NCBI RefSeq assembly: GCF_001425945.1 | Contig: NZ_LMEB01000004.1 | Coordinates: forward strand, 420,537 to 484,536 | Direction: 5' to 3' | Length of the DNA: 64,000 nt | Origin: Brevundimonas sp. Root1279 | GTDB lineage: Bacteria > Pseudomonadota > Alphaproteobacteria > Caulobacterales > Caulobacteraceae | Shown: one piece after another, positions 40,394 through 51,095 of the stretch | Layout of the letters: every line of letters begins with the position of its first letter | Position numbering within the stretch: position 1 is the first letter of the stretch | Notes under the pieces: generated by a model | What the model was told of the DNA's origin: nothing | What the model saw: only the letters and a program-made list of their open reading frames with translations | Database searches by the model: none | Program-made: the position numbers and the translations under genes

Positions 40394-43300
40394 TTAGAAG
40401 CGGTAGGAGACGCTCAGACGCACCGCACGCGGGGCCTGATACTGGGTCACCTTGCCGTAGTTCGGGTTCAGCGTCGAAGGCAGGTTCGGGTCAACCCCGA
40501 TGAAGCCGCCGGCGACGATGTCGCCCAGGGTGCCGAACTCGTTGAAGTCCAGCTGCGACTGCCAGTTGAAGACGTTGAACACGTCCGCACGCAGGGTGAG
40601 CGAGTCACCCGGGACGTTCATCAGCGCGCCCAGATCGTAGGAGAACGTCAGGTCGACGTTCTTCAGCCAATCCGACTCGAACTGCGAACCGCGCGGCGAG
40701 GGCTCAAGCGTGCCGTTGCCGTCCAGATCGCAGAACCACGAGGAGTTCGCGTACTGGTACGCGAAGTCGTCGGTGGCGTGCTCGCCTTGGCAGCCGAACT
40801 GACGCGGCGACTGAACGACCAGGTTGGCGCCGATCAGCAGTTCCTGCGTGGCCTGCCACGAGCCGAACACCTTGAAGGTGTGCTCGCGGTGACCCGGCAG
40901 CTTGCCGAACGCACCGTCGGTCAGGCCCGGCTGGTCGAAGTCCTGCGACAGACCCGGATCGGTCTGACCGTTGTCGGACTTCAGCGCGCCTTCGTAGTTG
41001 CCTTCCGAGTCAGCCCAGACGTAGCTGAAGCGAGCGCCCCAGAGACCGTCGAACGCCTTCTCGGCCGTCAGTTCGACCGCCTTGTAGGTGCGGCTCGGCT
41101 CCGGATAGCCCAGGTCTTCCTTCGACAGTTCGACGACGCGATCTTGCGTCACGACACCGCCCGTAGCAGCCGACAGGTCGGCGCCCGACAGGGTCACCGT
41201 CATGTCTTCGCCCGGGTTGGTCAGGACGTACTGGTGGAAGCCGTACCACACGTTGTAGCAGATGGCGGCCGACAGACCGCCGCCGGCGGCTTCGCAGTAT
41301 TCCAGAACGGCGGCGTCGATGGCGACGTCGTCGATGGCGCGACCCAGGTCACGGTAGGTGCCCTTGATGCTGAAGGTCCAGTCGTCGAAGCGCTGCTCGT
41401 AGCCGAGGATGAACTCGTCGACGAACATCGGGTCGAGCTGCGCGTCAACCTGGGTGGCGATCGGCTTCACGTCGCCGGTGGCCAGGGTGGACTGCGAAAC
41501 CAGGTCCGACGGGCGATAAATCGGCTCGTCGTTGGCGTCGCGGATACCGTCCTGGTTGGCGTCGATCGCGATGTTCGACGGGTCGATCCACAGGTTGTAG
41601 GTGTCGCGGATGAAGAACTCGGCGCCAGCCAGACGCTGGTTGGTGTTCACCGCGACCGGCAGGAAGTAACGGCCGTAGAAGGCGAACAGCTTGGCGTTGC
41701 CGTCACCGAAGACGTCGTAGGTGGCGCCGAGACGCGGAGCCCACTGGTCCTTGATGTCGACGAAGACGTCGCCGGCGATGTTCGAGTTCTCGAAGGCTTC
41801 GTTACGAACGCCCAGGTTCAGGGTCAGGCGGTCGGTGACCTCCCAGCTGTCCTGCAGGTAGAAGGCGGTCTGTTCGGCTTCCCAGTAACCCGAGTTGTCG
41901 TACACGGTGATGCGAACGCGACGCGGCGAACCGACCAGGTCGGGACGACCCACCGGAGCGTTCGCGGCCGTGAACGCGGTCTGATAGCGATAGTCCAGAC
42001 CACCGGTCACATCGTCCGAGCAGTTGATGCCGGCGGCGGCGTTGATCGGGCCGCCCGGACGGCAGTAGCTGTAGCCTTCACCCGAACGCTGCAGCGACTG
42101 GTACGACTCAAGCTTTTCGTAGTCGAGGCCGAAGCGGAAGTGGTGCTCGCCCCACAGCGACGCGTAGAGGTCGACGTCGGCGCGGAACATCTTGCGCTTG
42201 TCTTCATTGACGTTCGGCGAACCGACCAGCCAGTTGCCGCGCTGAGCGATCAGGCCCGTAGCGACGTCCTGGATGCCGTCACCGTTGTAGTCGAACCCGG
42301 TGATGTCCGTGATCATCGCGTTCGTGTCTTCGTCCGAGAACTGACGCGTGTTGTTCTCGTTTTCGCCGTAGGCGATCGAGGTGGTCAGCCAGTCGGTCCA
42401 CACGCCGGTGTAGCGGGCGATCCAGTTGGTGCCGCCGAACTCCGAGATGAAGGTGCCGTCGTTGCGCGAACCAGCGTCACCCGCGAAATAGGTGGTCTGC
42501 TGGGTCTCTTGCGAGGTTTCGTCGCTCCAGTACGTCGCTTCGATGCGGTGATCGTCGTTCAGCAGGAAGTCGACCTTGGCGCCGTAGAACGGATCGTCCG
42601 TGCTAACGCGGAAGCCCAGGCCGTTGGTGCCACGGTCGAAGGCTTCACGTTCACGGGCGTTGTACAGGCCGTAGACGAACAGACGGTCCTGGATGACCGG
42701 GCCGCCGGCTTCCAGGATGACGTCCCACGAGGTGCGCTCGTCGAACTCATTCAGGGCCAGATAGGTGTTCGGCGCGGTTTCGCGCAGGTCTTCCGGCTCC
42801 CAGTAACCGGTGATGCCGAATTCCCATTCGTTGCCGCCCGACTTGGTGGTGGCGTTCAGGACGCCGCCGGTCGCGCGACCGAACTCGGCCGAGTAGCCGC
42901 CGGTCTTGGTTTCGAAGGTCTGGTAGAATTCGAACGGAACCGTCGAGCCGCCGAGGAAGCTGACGAAGTCCGTGATGTTCAGGCCGTTGACGTAGTAGGT
43001 GTTTTCACCGGCCGAGGCGCCCGAGATGCTGGGCAGGTTGCCGAAGGCCGAGTCCGACTGGGTCACGCCCGGGGCCAGCAGGGCCAGCGAGGTGGCGTCA
43101 CGCGCGATCGGAACGTTGCGCGACAGCTCTTCCACGTTGACGACCAGACCGGTGGTCGTGGCGTCGAATTCCGAAACGGCCTGACGGACGCCGACGACGA
43201 CGATTTCGTCGATCTCGGTGGCGTTATCGTCGGCAGCGCCGACCACCAGGGTGATCGAGGTGGTGCCGCCCGCGTTCACCGACACGGTGTCGGTCAGCGA

Positions 43301-43618
43301 GTTGTAGCCCGAAGAGTTGACCACGACCTCATAGGAGCCCGGGGGCAGAGCGACGGCGCGGAACGAGCCCGAGGCGTCGGTGGTGAACGAGCGGGTGAAG
43401 CCCTGGTTCACGGAGCGCAGCGACACGGAGGCGCCGGCGACCGGTGCGTTCGCCTGGTTCGTCACGGTGCCCGAGACGGCCCCCTGAACGAAATCTTGGG
43501 CGACGGCGACGGTCGGGGTCATCATGGTCACAGCCGGAGCTGCAACCAGCGCCATAAGCGCCGTCCCGCCGATCATCGTCGATTGCAGCAGGCGCTGCTT
43601 GATGGTTTGGGTCTTCAA
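40394..43618 (-). CDS. TonB-dependent outer-membrane receptor with carboxypeptidase-regulatory-like N-domain
   Basis: This 1074-residue receptor has a signal peptide (about 1-41), a beta-sandwich regulatory-like domain (about 44-115; GTVTNQANAPVAGASVSL, GSFRAVALPPGSYEVVV), and a TonB-box-like DEIVVVG. The plug domain follows, then a large barrel ending in the aromatic terminus SVSYRF. This Oar/SusC-like architecture is common in Caulobacterales and Xanthomonads for large substrates; the ligand is not deducible. The start is TTG at 43618, supported by a strong AGGAGG 7 nt upstream and by the signal peptide. It is divergent from the gene at 43829, with a 210-bp intergenic region holding no obvious regulator site. 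Confidence 0.93.
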   Translation of the reverse strand: MKTQTIKQRLLQSTMIGGTALMALVAAPAVTMMTPTVAVAQDFVQGAVSGTVTNQANAPVAGASVSLRSVNQGFTRSFTTDASGSFRAVALPPGSYEVVVNSSGYNSLTDTVSVNAGGTTSITLVVGAADDNATEIDEIVVVGVRQAVSEFDATTTGLVVNVEELSRNVPIARDATSLALLAPGVTQSDSAFGNLPSISGASAGENTYYVNGLNITDFVSFLGGSTVPFEFYQTFETKTGGYSAEFGRATGGVLNATTKSGGNEWEFGITGYWEPEDLRETAPNTYLALNEFDERTSWDVILEAGGPVIQDRLFVYGLYNAREREAFDRGTNGLGFRVSTDDPFYGAKVDFLLNDDHRIEATYWSDETSQETQQTTYFAGDAGSRNDGTFISEFGGTNWIARYTGVWTDWLTTSIAYGENENNTRQFSDEDTNAMITDITGFDYNGDGIQDVATGLIAQRGNWLVGSPNVNEDKRKMFRADVDLYASLWGEHHFRFGLDYEKLESYQSLQRSGEGYSYCRPGGPINAAAGINCSDDVTGGLDYRYQTAFTAANAPVGRPDLVGSPRRVRITVYDNSGYWEAEQTAFYLQDSWEVTDRLTLNLGVRNEAFENSNIAGDVFVDIKDQWAPRLGATYDVFGDGNAKLFAFYGRYFLPVAVNTNQRLAGAEFFIRDTYNLWIDPSNIAIDANQDGIRDANDEPIYRPSDLVSQSTLATGDVKPIATQVDAQLDPMFVDEFILGYEQRFDDWTFSIKGTYRDLGRAIDDVAIDAAVLEYCEAAGGGLSAAICYNVWYGFHQYVLTNPGEDMTVTLSGADLSAATGGVVTQDRVVELSKEDLGYPEPSRTYKAVELTAEKAFDGLWGARFSYVWADSEGNYEGALKSDNGQTDPGLSQDFDQPGLTDGAFGKLPGHREHTFKVFGSWQATQELLIGANLVVQSPRQFGCQGEHATDDFAYQYANSSWFCDLDGNGTLEPSPRGSQFESDWLKNVDLTFSYDLGALMNVPGDSLTLRADVFNVFNWQSQLDFNEFGTLGDIVAGGFIGVDPNLPSTLNPNYGKVTQYQAPRAVRLSVSYRF

Positions 43619-43828
43619 AGGTGGTCCTCCTGAGGCCGATGCGCCGCCCTGGACAGGCGATCATCACCAGCAACCAAACTCTGCGAGCCCCAATGCACGC
43701 AGATTGGCGGCGACCTTAGACTTGGCCTTGCGCAAACGCAGCACAATTACGGGCGTGTAATCCAATCGTGGCCGGTCTGTCGCAATCCCGCCACACACTG
43801 TTCGCAACTCATTGATTCCGAGAATGAA

Positions 43829-44251
43829 ATGACAAGTCACAATACGCCTGTTCGGCGAATTTCAGACCAAATCTGGGTTGCAGGACAGATCCGTCCCGAA
43901 GCCATGCGCGAACTTGCGGCCGCGGGCTTCTCCCATTTGGTGAATCACCGGCCTGACGAGGAGGAGCCGGGACAGCCTTCCGCCGACCAGATCGCCGCCG
44001 CGGCCGAGCTTTCGGGCCTGAAGGTGGTGAATGCGCCGGTGCGTGGCCTGCCGGACGCCGAGGCGGTGACGGCGACTCGCCAGGCCATCGATTCGCTGGG
44101 CCCGAACGACAAGGCGCTGTTGTTCTGTCGCTCTGGAATGCGATCCGCCGCCGCCTGGGCCATGGCCGAGCGAATCAGGGGCGCAGATCCGGATGTTCTG
44201 CGGGCTGCCGCCGCCGAGGCGGGCTACGATCTCAGCCGGCTTCCGCTGTAG
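43829..44251 (+). CDS. TIGR01244/DUF442 phosphatase-like sulfurtransferase family protein
   Basis: The 140-residue cytosolic protein matches the Blh/DUF442 group related to dual-specificity phosphatases: IWVAGQIRPE at about 15-24, LVNHRPDEEEPGQPS, and the active-site loop FCRSGMRS with Cys100 and Arg105. Family members are linked to persulfide or sulfide metabolism in fusions and as stand-alone proteins; the exact reaction is unknown. It is convergent with a small lipoprotein ORF, 2 bp apart. Confidence 0.88.
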   Translation: MTSHNTPVRRISDQIWVAGQIRPEAMRELAAAGFSHLVNHRPDEEEPGQPSADQIAAAAELSGLKVVNAPVRGLPDAEAVTATRQAIDSLGPNDKALLFCRSGMRSAAAWAMAERIRGADPDVLRAAAAEAGYDLSRLPL

Positions 44252-44253
44252 GC

Positions 44254-44400
44254 TTAGCGCAGGATGGTCGTGCGGGCCGCATAGGGCGTCGGCTCGGGCG
44301 TACACGACGCGACGACGAGTTGCATCGCCATGAGACAAAGGAAGGCCGCCGCGATGGGCTGGAGCCGATTTGAAACAGCCAGGGCCATGGAAACAGCCAT
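44254..44400 (-). CDS. Small predicted lipoprotein (48 residues)
   Basis: The ORF has a hydrophobic N-terminal segment ending in a lipobox (LVVASC, Cys at about residue 33) and a 15-residue tail PEPTPYAARTTILR. That is the layout of entericidin-sized lipoproteins. It converges on the preceding gene. There is no database-type support; the lipobox is the main evidence. Confidence 0.45.
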   Translation of the reverse strand: MAVSMALAVSNRLQPIAAAFLCLMAMQLVVASCTPEPTPYAARTTILR

Positions 44401-44466
44401 TTGGAGCACTCCGGAGACGAATTCCCCCCTTGCTCCGCAAGGCCGGCGCCGCGCCGAGGCCCAGCC

Positions 44467-45369
44467 ATGATCCCCTTCGTTCGCCAGCCGGATGTCGTGC
44501 ACGGCCGCCTGGAGACGGTGTCGCCCCTGATCCGGCGGGTGATCGCCGCCAATCCGGGGCCGTTCACCTACACCGGCACGGCGACCTACATCGTCGGCCG
44601 CCCCGACCCGGGCGCGGACGTCGCGGTGATTGACCCAGGCCCGCCGGACGACGCCCACATGGCGGCGTTGCTGAAGGCGACCGTCGGCCAGACCGTCAGC
44701 CATGTGCTGGTGACCCACACCCATCGCGACCACGCGCCCCTCGCCCGCCCGTTCGCGGCGGCGGTCGGCGCCCCGGTGCTGGCCGCCCGCCCCCCGGGCG
44801 AGACGATCCACGCCTCAGGCGGCCTGGACGAAGAAGACGACGCCGACTTCTTCCCCGACACGGTGCTGACCGGAGGCGAGATCCTGGCGGGCGACGGCTG
44901 GACGATGGAGGCCATGGCCACCCCCGGCCACGCCTCGAACCACATGGCCTTCGTGCTGCGCGAGGAAAACGCCCTGTTCTGCGGCGACCATGTCATGGGC
45001 TGGTCGACCACCGTCGTGGCCCCGCCGGACGGCGACATGCAGGCCTACATGGCCAGCCTGGAGGCGGTGATCGCCCGTCGTTTCTCCACCCTGTGGCCGA
45101 CCCACGGGGCGCCAGTCACCGAGCCTGGACCGTTCCTGGATGCCTATCGCGCCCATCGGCTCGATCGAGAGGCGCAGGTGCTGGCGCAACTGGCCGACGG
45201 CCCGCGCCGGATCGCCGAGATCACGCCGGTGCTCTACGCCGCGGTCGATTCACGCCTGTGGCCCGCCGCCAGCCTGTCGGTCTGGGCCCATCTGATCTCG
45301 CTGGAGCGAACTGGTCAGGTCCGGGCGGAGCCGGATCCCGGCCTGGCCGCCGTCTGGCGCCTGGCTTGA
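44467..45369 (+). CDS. MBL-fold metallo-hydrolase (LACTB2/BLACT_WH type)
   Basis: The 300-residue protein has the metallo-beta-lactamase motif THTHRDH (83-89) with two further metal-ligand segments, TPGHASNH and CGDHVMGW, and PTHGAPV. A C-terminal winged-helix domain (from about 220) resembles LACTB2-like proteins, some of which are single-strand RNA endonucleases and others thioesterase-like hydrolases. The specific substrate is not assigned. The start ATG at 44467 follows a stretch antisense to the lipoprotein ORF. Confidence 0.88.
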   Translation: MIPFVRQPDVVHGRLETVSPLIRRVIAANPGPFTYTGTATYIVGRPDPGADVAVIDPGPPDDAHMAALLKATVGQTVSHVLVTHTHRDHAPLARPFAAAVGAPVLAARPPGETIHASGGLDEEDDADFFPDTVLTGGEILAGDGWTMEAMATPGHASNHMAFVLREENALFCGDHVMGWSTTVVAPPDGDMQAYMASLEAVIARRFSTLWPTHGAPVTEPGPFLDAYRAHRLDREAQVLAQLADGPRRIAEITPVLYAAVDSRLWPAASLSVWAHLISLERTGQVRAEPDPGLAAVWRLA

Positions 45370-45378
45370 CGACGGCGC

Positions 45379-46068
45379 TCAGCCGCCGCTGCGCAAGGCC
45401 TCGCTGATCGCGGTGACCAGCCGACAGGCCTCGCCGCCATGGGGCCGGCCGTCCCGCGAAGCGACGCGGATATCCGTCCGGCCCGGACGAATACGGATGA
45501 CCGCGTCGTGGACCGTGCCGAACCAGAAGCCGCGATGCGTACCCGCGGCGCGGCTCACGCTCGGGCCGCGCTGGAGGCTGAAGCCTGACTCCTGCAGCGC
45601 CCAGACCGCGGTTTCAGGCGCGACCTGGGTCATCGCAGGCTGCGCGCCGGGGCAGTCCTCGATCCCGACCACGGCGCTCGCCGGCCCGCTCGCGGAAGCG
45701 GAGCGGAGATCGCCGAAGCCGGGAATTTCGGCCAGATCGGTGCTCACGTCGCCGGGACCCGCGGCGGTGCGCTGGGTCTGCCACACCCAGCCGCAGAGCG
45801 TAGCGGCCGGGATCAGAAGCGCGATGACGGCCAGAACCAGGGAGGCCCGGCGCCGCAGGGCCTGGACCAGAAGGATCAGGCCGGCCAGCAAGCCGGCCGC
45901 GGCGAGAGCCGGAACGATGCCCAGCACGATCTGATCATGGCCGAGCGCGTAGTCGATCGCCCCGAAACGCACCGCAAAGGCCGCGCCGAGGACGACGAGC
46001 GGCGCCGCGATCGCAACCAACACCAGCAGCCAGGCCCCTGCCCCGCCCTTCTGTCCGCGTCTGGCCAT
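45379..46068 (-). CDS. DUF1499 membrane protein
   Basis: The 229-residue protein has three hydrophobic helices in its first 95 residues, then a soluble DUF1499 domain with VSTDLAEIPGFGDLR and the hallmark HDAVIRIRPGRTDIRVASRDG near the end (given as HDAVIRIRP and RVASRDG). Function is unknown. It lies 7 bp downstream of the acyl-CoA synthetase stop on the same strand, so it is probably translated from the same mRNA. Confidence 0.85.
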   Translation of the reverse strand: MARRGQKGGAGAWLLVLVAIAAPLVVLGAAFAVRFGAIDYALGHDQIVLGIVPALAAAGLLAGLILLVQALRRRASLVLAVIALLIPAATLCGWVWQTQRTAAGPGDVSTDLAEIPGFGDLRSASASGPASAVVGIEDCPGAQPAMTQVAPETAVWALQESGFSLQRGPSVSRAAGTHRGFWFGTVHDAVIRIRPGRTDIRVASRDGRPHGGEACRLVTAISEALRSGG

Positions 46069-46075
46069 CGTCGTC

Positions 46076-47707
<1,632 letters not shown>

Positions 47708-47846
47708 AGCGATCCCTCTCGTGCGCCGCTCAATCCGGGGCGCTTGCCGGCACGCTAACGGCGCTGCGAACGGTACGCAACGTGACGCAAGGTCACCTAC
47801 GGGCGCGTGGAATCATTTGGAAAGGTCCGTGGACGAAGGTGCCCGC

Positions 47847-48230
47847 ATGGATCTGAACCGTTCGTCCTCGACGCCGCTGCATCCGCATTGGATGATTCCG
47901 TGGCCCAGCCTGCTGATCGGCGGCGCCTTCGTAGCCTTTATGGGTCTGGTCGCGCCGCCCATGCTGGGGTTCGCCGTCTTCTGGCTCGTCCTCTTCTTCG
48001 TCATGCCGTTCATCCTCGTCGGAAACGTTCTGGGCGGCGGAGAGACGCTGGGACTCATCCTGTTCGGCGCAGCCGTGCTCACGCCCCTGGTCCTGCCGAT
48101 CCTGGTCGCCTGGAAGGCGCGCACACGCGCCGCCTGGGCGACGGCCACGAACTGGGTCGTCCTGTACGCGTCGGCGTGGGCCGGGCTGTTCGCGAGCATT
48201 GTCCGCTTCGGAGAGGCCTGGCCTTACTAG
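47847..48230 (+). CDS. Small integral membrane protein
   Basis: The 127-residue protein has about four hydrophobic helices from residue 15 onward, short charged loops (WKARTRAAW), and no recognised family. GAAGG 7 nt before the ATG at 47847 decides the start; an upstream GTG at 47829 is an alternative. It lies 31 bp ahead of the uridine kinase gene on the same strand. Confidence 0.7.
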   Translation: MDLNRSSSTPLHPHWMIPWPSLLIGGAFVAFMGLVAPPMLGFAVFWLVLFFVMPFILVGNVLGGGETLGLILFGAAVLTPLVLPILVAWKARTRAAWATATNWVVLYASAWAGLFASIVRFGEAWPY

Positions 48231-48261
48231 CGCGCGCGGCTCGGCGACCGTATGGGAAGCC

Positions 48262-48915
48262 ATGGCCATTCTCATCGCGATCACCGGCGGCTCCGGCTCG
48301 GGCAAGAGCACCTTGGCGGAGACCCTCGTCGCCGCCCTCCCCGCCGGCTCGTCGGTGCTGCTGCGCGAGGATTCCTACTATCGCGACGCCGCCAGCATGC
48401 CCGGCTTCGACGCCGCGACGTTCGACTTCGACGACGTGGCGGCCCGGGACCATGCGCTGATGGTGCATGACCTGTCCGAGCTGAAGGCCGGACGAGACAT
48501 CGTCGCCCCGATCTACTCCTTCATTCACCACGGCCGCGAACCGGGCGGCGAGCCCGTGACCCACGCCGAAGTGGTGATCGTCGAAGGCACCCATGTCCTG
48601 TGCACCCCGGCGCTGGTCGAATTGTTCGACATCCGGGTGTTCGTCGACACCCCCGCCGACATCCGTTTCATCCGCCGCCTGCTGCGTGACCAGGCCGAGC
48701 GGGGACGAACGGCGGACTCCGTGATCGGTCAGTATCTGGCCACGGTCCGGCCCGGTCACGAGCGGCTGACGGAACCATCGCGCCTGAACGCTGATTTCAT
48801 CGTCGCGGACGCGACGGCCGCGGTGCGGCTTGAGGATCCGCAGGCCGTTGTCAGACTCGCCGCGCCCGTTCTGGCGCACCCGTTGCTGGCGAAACTCTTC
48901 ACCGGGGCGAAATAG
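48262..48915 (+). CDS. udk: Uridine kinase-like P-loop kinase
   Basis: The 217-residue P-loop NTPase has Walker A GGSGSGKST at 9-17, the uridine kinase segment LREDSYYRD with the substrate-binding Asp, the FDFDD motif, and VVIVEGTHVL. This is the Udk pattern, and it would phosphorylate uridine or cytidine in pyrimidine salvage. The C-terminal half is less conserved, so a phosphoribulokinase-like or other nucleoside kinase role is possible. Confidence 0.85.
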   Translation: MAILIAITGGSGSGKSTLAETLVAALPAGSSVLLREDSYYRDAASMPGFDAATFDFDDVAARDHALMVHDLSELKAGRDIVAPIYSFIHHGREPGGEPVTHAEVVIVEGTHVLCTPALVELFDIRVFVDTPADIRFIRRLLRDQAERGRTADSVIGQYLATVRPGHERLTEPSRLNADFIVADATAAVRLEDPQAVVRLAAPVLAHPLLAKLFTGAK

Positions 48916-48984
48916 GGCCGAAATATGTCTTGACCCCGTCAGGACGCGCCCGCATCCTCCTTGTGTTGAATAGCGGACACAACC

Positions 48985-49611
48985 ATGGATGGTCCTGCGG
49001 AATCTCCGGCTGACGTTCAGGCTCTGAAACGTCAAGCCATTGTTCGCGAAGCGCGCGAGCACTTCGTCACGGAGGGCTACACGGCCACCAAGATGGAGCC
49101 GATCGCTCGCGCAGCCGGTGTTTCAACGGCAACCATCTATTCCCTGTTCGGCGGCAAGTCCGAGCTCTACTCGGCGGTCATCGACGAGGCCTGCGACGAC
49201 TTCACTCGCCGGATGGAGAGCATTCGCGCCATCGACGGCGACGCCCGCGAGACCCTCACCAGCTTCGCCGAGGACTACGCCGACTTCATGGGCGACCCGT
49301 TCGTGCGCTCGGTCTTCCGCCTGGTGGTGGCTGAACGGACCCGGTTTCAGGAAGTCGCCCTGCGCTTCTTCAACCATGGCCGCGCCGAGGTTGGCCTGAC
49401 GCTGATCGATCTGATCCGCCGCCTCAGCGCCGACGGCGAGTTGAAGCCGATCGAACATCCATCGTGGGCGGCGGGCCATCTCGTCGGGATGATCGAGCAC
49501 CCGACCTTCTTCGTGAACCTGGTGACCGGCGACCAGATCCGCATCCGGCGCAATCGCAAGCAGATCGTCGACGACGCGGTCGAGACCTTCCTGGCCCGCT
49601 ACGGAGCCTGA
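48985..49611 (+). CDS. TetR/AcrR-family transcriptional regulator
   Basis: The 208-residue regulator has an N-terminal helix-turn-helix (about 17-62; GVSTATIYSLFGGKSELYSAV) and an AefR-like C-terminal domain (DPFVRSVFRLVVAE). A TTGACC element upstream (about 48932) may be its promoter -35. No gene next to it clearly suggests its target. It is convergent with pdxH, 2 bp apart. Confidence 0.88.
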   Translation: MDGPAESPADVQALKRQAIVREAREHFVTEGYTATKMEPIARAAGVSTATIYSLFGGKSELYSAVIDEACDDFTRRMESIRAIDGDARETLTSFAEDYADFMGDPFVRSVFRLVVAERTRFQEVALRFFNHGRAEVGLTLIDLIRRLSADGELKPIEHPSWAAGHLVGMIEHPTFFVNLVTGDQIRIRRNRKQIVDDAVETFLARYGA

Positions 49612-49613
49612 CC

Positions 49614-50291
49614 TCAGGGCTGCAGGCGGGTGCGGGTCCAGCCGTGACTGGCGCGGTCGAACCGCAGACGATCGTGCAGGCGGAACGGCCGGTCGCGCCA
49701 GAACTCCACGCTATCCGGGATGACCCGCCAGCCCGTCCAGCGCTCGGGCCGCGGCACGTCCAGCCCTTCAAAGCGCGCGGTCTCGCGAGCGACGGCGCGC
49801 TCAAGCGCCTCGCGGCTCTCGATCGGCCGGGACTGATCCGAGGCCCAGGCGCCGATGCGGCTCTCGCGGGCGCGGCTGGCGAAATAGACGTCGGCGTTGG
49901 TCGCGTCGACCGGCTCGATCCGCCCCCTCACCCGAACCTGGCGCCGCAGGGACTTCCAGTGGAACAGCAGCGCGGCAACCGGATGCGCCGCCAGCTGCTC
50001 GCCCTTGGCGCTCTCACGGTTCGAATAGAAGACAAAGCTGGCAGGCGACTGGAGCTCCTTCAGCAGGACCATCCGGTTGTCCGGCATGCCCTCGGCGTCG
50101 ACCGTGGCCAAGGCCATGGCGTTGGCGTCGTTGGGCTCGCTCGCGCGCGCGTCCTCCAGCCATTCGAGGAACAGGAGAAACGGCTCCGTCCGCTCGAAGA
50201 TGCTGTCGTCACCATTGGCTGCAAGCGCCGCGGCGTAGTGCTCGGCGTATTCCTCGCGGGTCGGGCTGGGCGGGATCACGGGCGCGGTCAT
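49614..50291 (-). CDS. pdxH: Pyridoxamine/pyridoxine 5'-phosphate oxidase
   Basis: This 225-residue FMN enzyme makes pyridoxal 5'-phosphate. Motifs include [20 protein letters not shown] at the FMN/substrate site (about 62-81), [30 protein letters not shown], and the C-terminal [18 protein letters not shown] with [11 protein letters not shown]. Length and motif order are standard. It is cytosolic and homodimeric in the family. Confidence 0.96.
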   Translation of the reverse strand: MTAPVIPPSPTREEYAEHYAAALAANGDDSIFERTEPFLLFLEWLEDARASEPNDANAMALATVDAEGMPDNRMVLLKELQSPASFVFYSNRESAKGEQLAAHPVAALLFHWKSLRRQVRVRGRIEPVDATNADVYFASRARESRIGAWASDQSRPIESREALERAVARETARFEGLDVPRPERWTGWRVIPDSVEFWRDRPFRLHDRLRFDRASHGWTRTRLQP

Positions 50292-50381
50292 GCATCCGAT
50301 ATAGGGCCAGCGCCGCCGTTCGTCAGCCTCGCGCTCACATGCTTAACCGCGTCTTGACCATATCGGGCGCACCGTCGACGT

Positions 50382-51086
50382 ATGGGACACGACGCCCTCA
50401 CCCTCGCCGACGCCTGGAGCGTCCTGGGCCTGGACGGTCCGACGGAGCCGCGCGCGGCGACCGCGGCCTTCCGCACGGCCCTGAAGGCGGCGCGACCCGA
50501 GCTGCATGACGGCGACGAGGCGCGCTTCCGCCGGGTGATCGAGGCCTGGCGGCTGGTCCGCCACGAGGACGCCCCGGCGTCCGCCGCGCCGATGCCGCCG
50601 GCCGCTCCCGTCATCGTCCTGACGCCGCTTCAGGCGGTAAAGGGCGGGACGGTGACGGTGCAACTGGGCGGCAAGACCCTGAAGGTGCGCGCGCCGAAGG
50701 GGCTGCGCAGCGGGGACACGCTTCGCCTGCGCCGGGCGGCGGCCGATGGGGCCGACCTGACGGCGACAGTGCTGATCCGCGGCGCCGACGGCCTGAGCGT
50801 GGTCGGAGACGACCTCTACATGGACTGGCCAGTCGCGCCGCGCACCTTGGAAGACGGCGGGCGGCTGGAGATCGAGACCCATGCCGGCCCGCGCTCGGCC
50901 TGGGTCACCGCCGGCCAGGAAACCCTGCGCCTGCGACTCAAGGACCTGGGCCTGCCGCCGCGCGGAAAACGCACCCAAGGCCACCTGTTCGTGACCTTGA
51001 AACCGTGTGACGACGCGCCCTCGGCCGCCGAGGACCTGCTGGATCGCTTCACGCGCGTCTGGACGCCGGACCGCCTGGCGGCTTAG
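50382..51086 (+). CDS. Degenerate J-domain / DnaJ C-terminal-domain protein
   Basis: The 234-residue protein has an N-terminal J-like segment (about 7-55) followed by a DnaJ/CbpA-type C-terminal substrate-binding domain (TPLQAVKGGTVTVQLGGKTLKVRAPKG in parts: LQAVKGGTV, LKVRAPKGLRSG). The invariant HPD tripeptide of J-domains reads RPE (38-40), so it should not stimulate DnaK in the usual way. There is no zinc-finger region. It may be a DNA- or client-binding relative of CbpA. It diverges from pdxH, and aroC starts 9 bp after its stop. Confidence 0.75.
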   Translation: MGHDALTLADAWSVLGLDGPTEPRAATAAFRTALKAARPELHDGDEARFRRVIEAWRLVRHEDAPASAAPMPPAAPVIVLTPLQAVKGGTVTVQLGGKTLKVRAPKGLRSGDTLRLRRAAADGADLTATVLIRGADGLSVVGDDLYMDWPVAPRTLEDGGRLEIETHAGPRSAWVTAGQETLRLRLKDLGLPPRGKRTQGHLFVTLKPCDDAPSAAEDLLDRFTRVWTPDRLAA

Positions 51087-51095
51087 GTCTGCGCC

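Noticed and set aside
39728..43633. 1301-codon plus-strand ORF opposite the TonB-dependent receptor
   Set aside because: Antisense to a receptor with clear signal peptide, plug, barrel and terminator.
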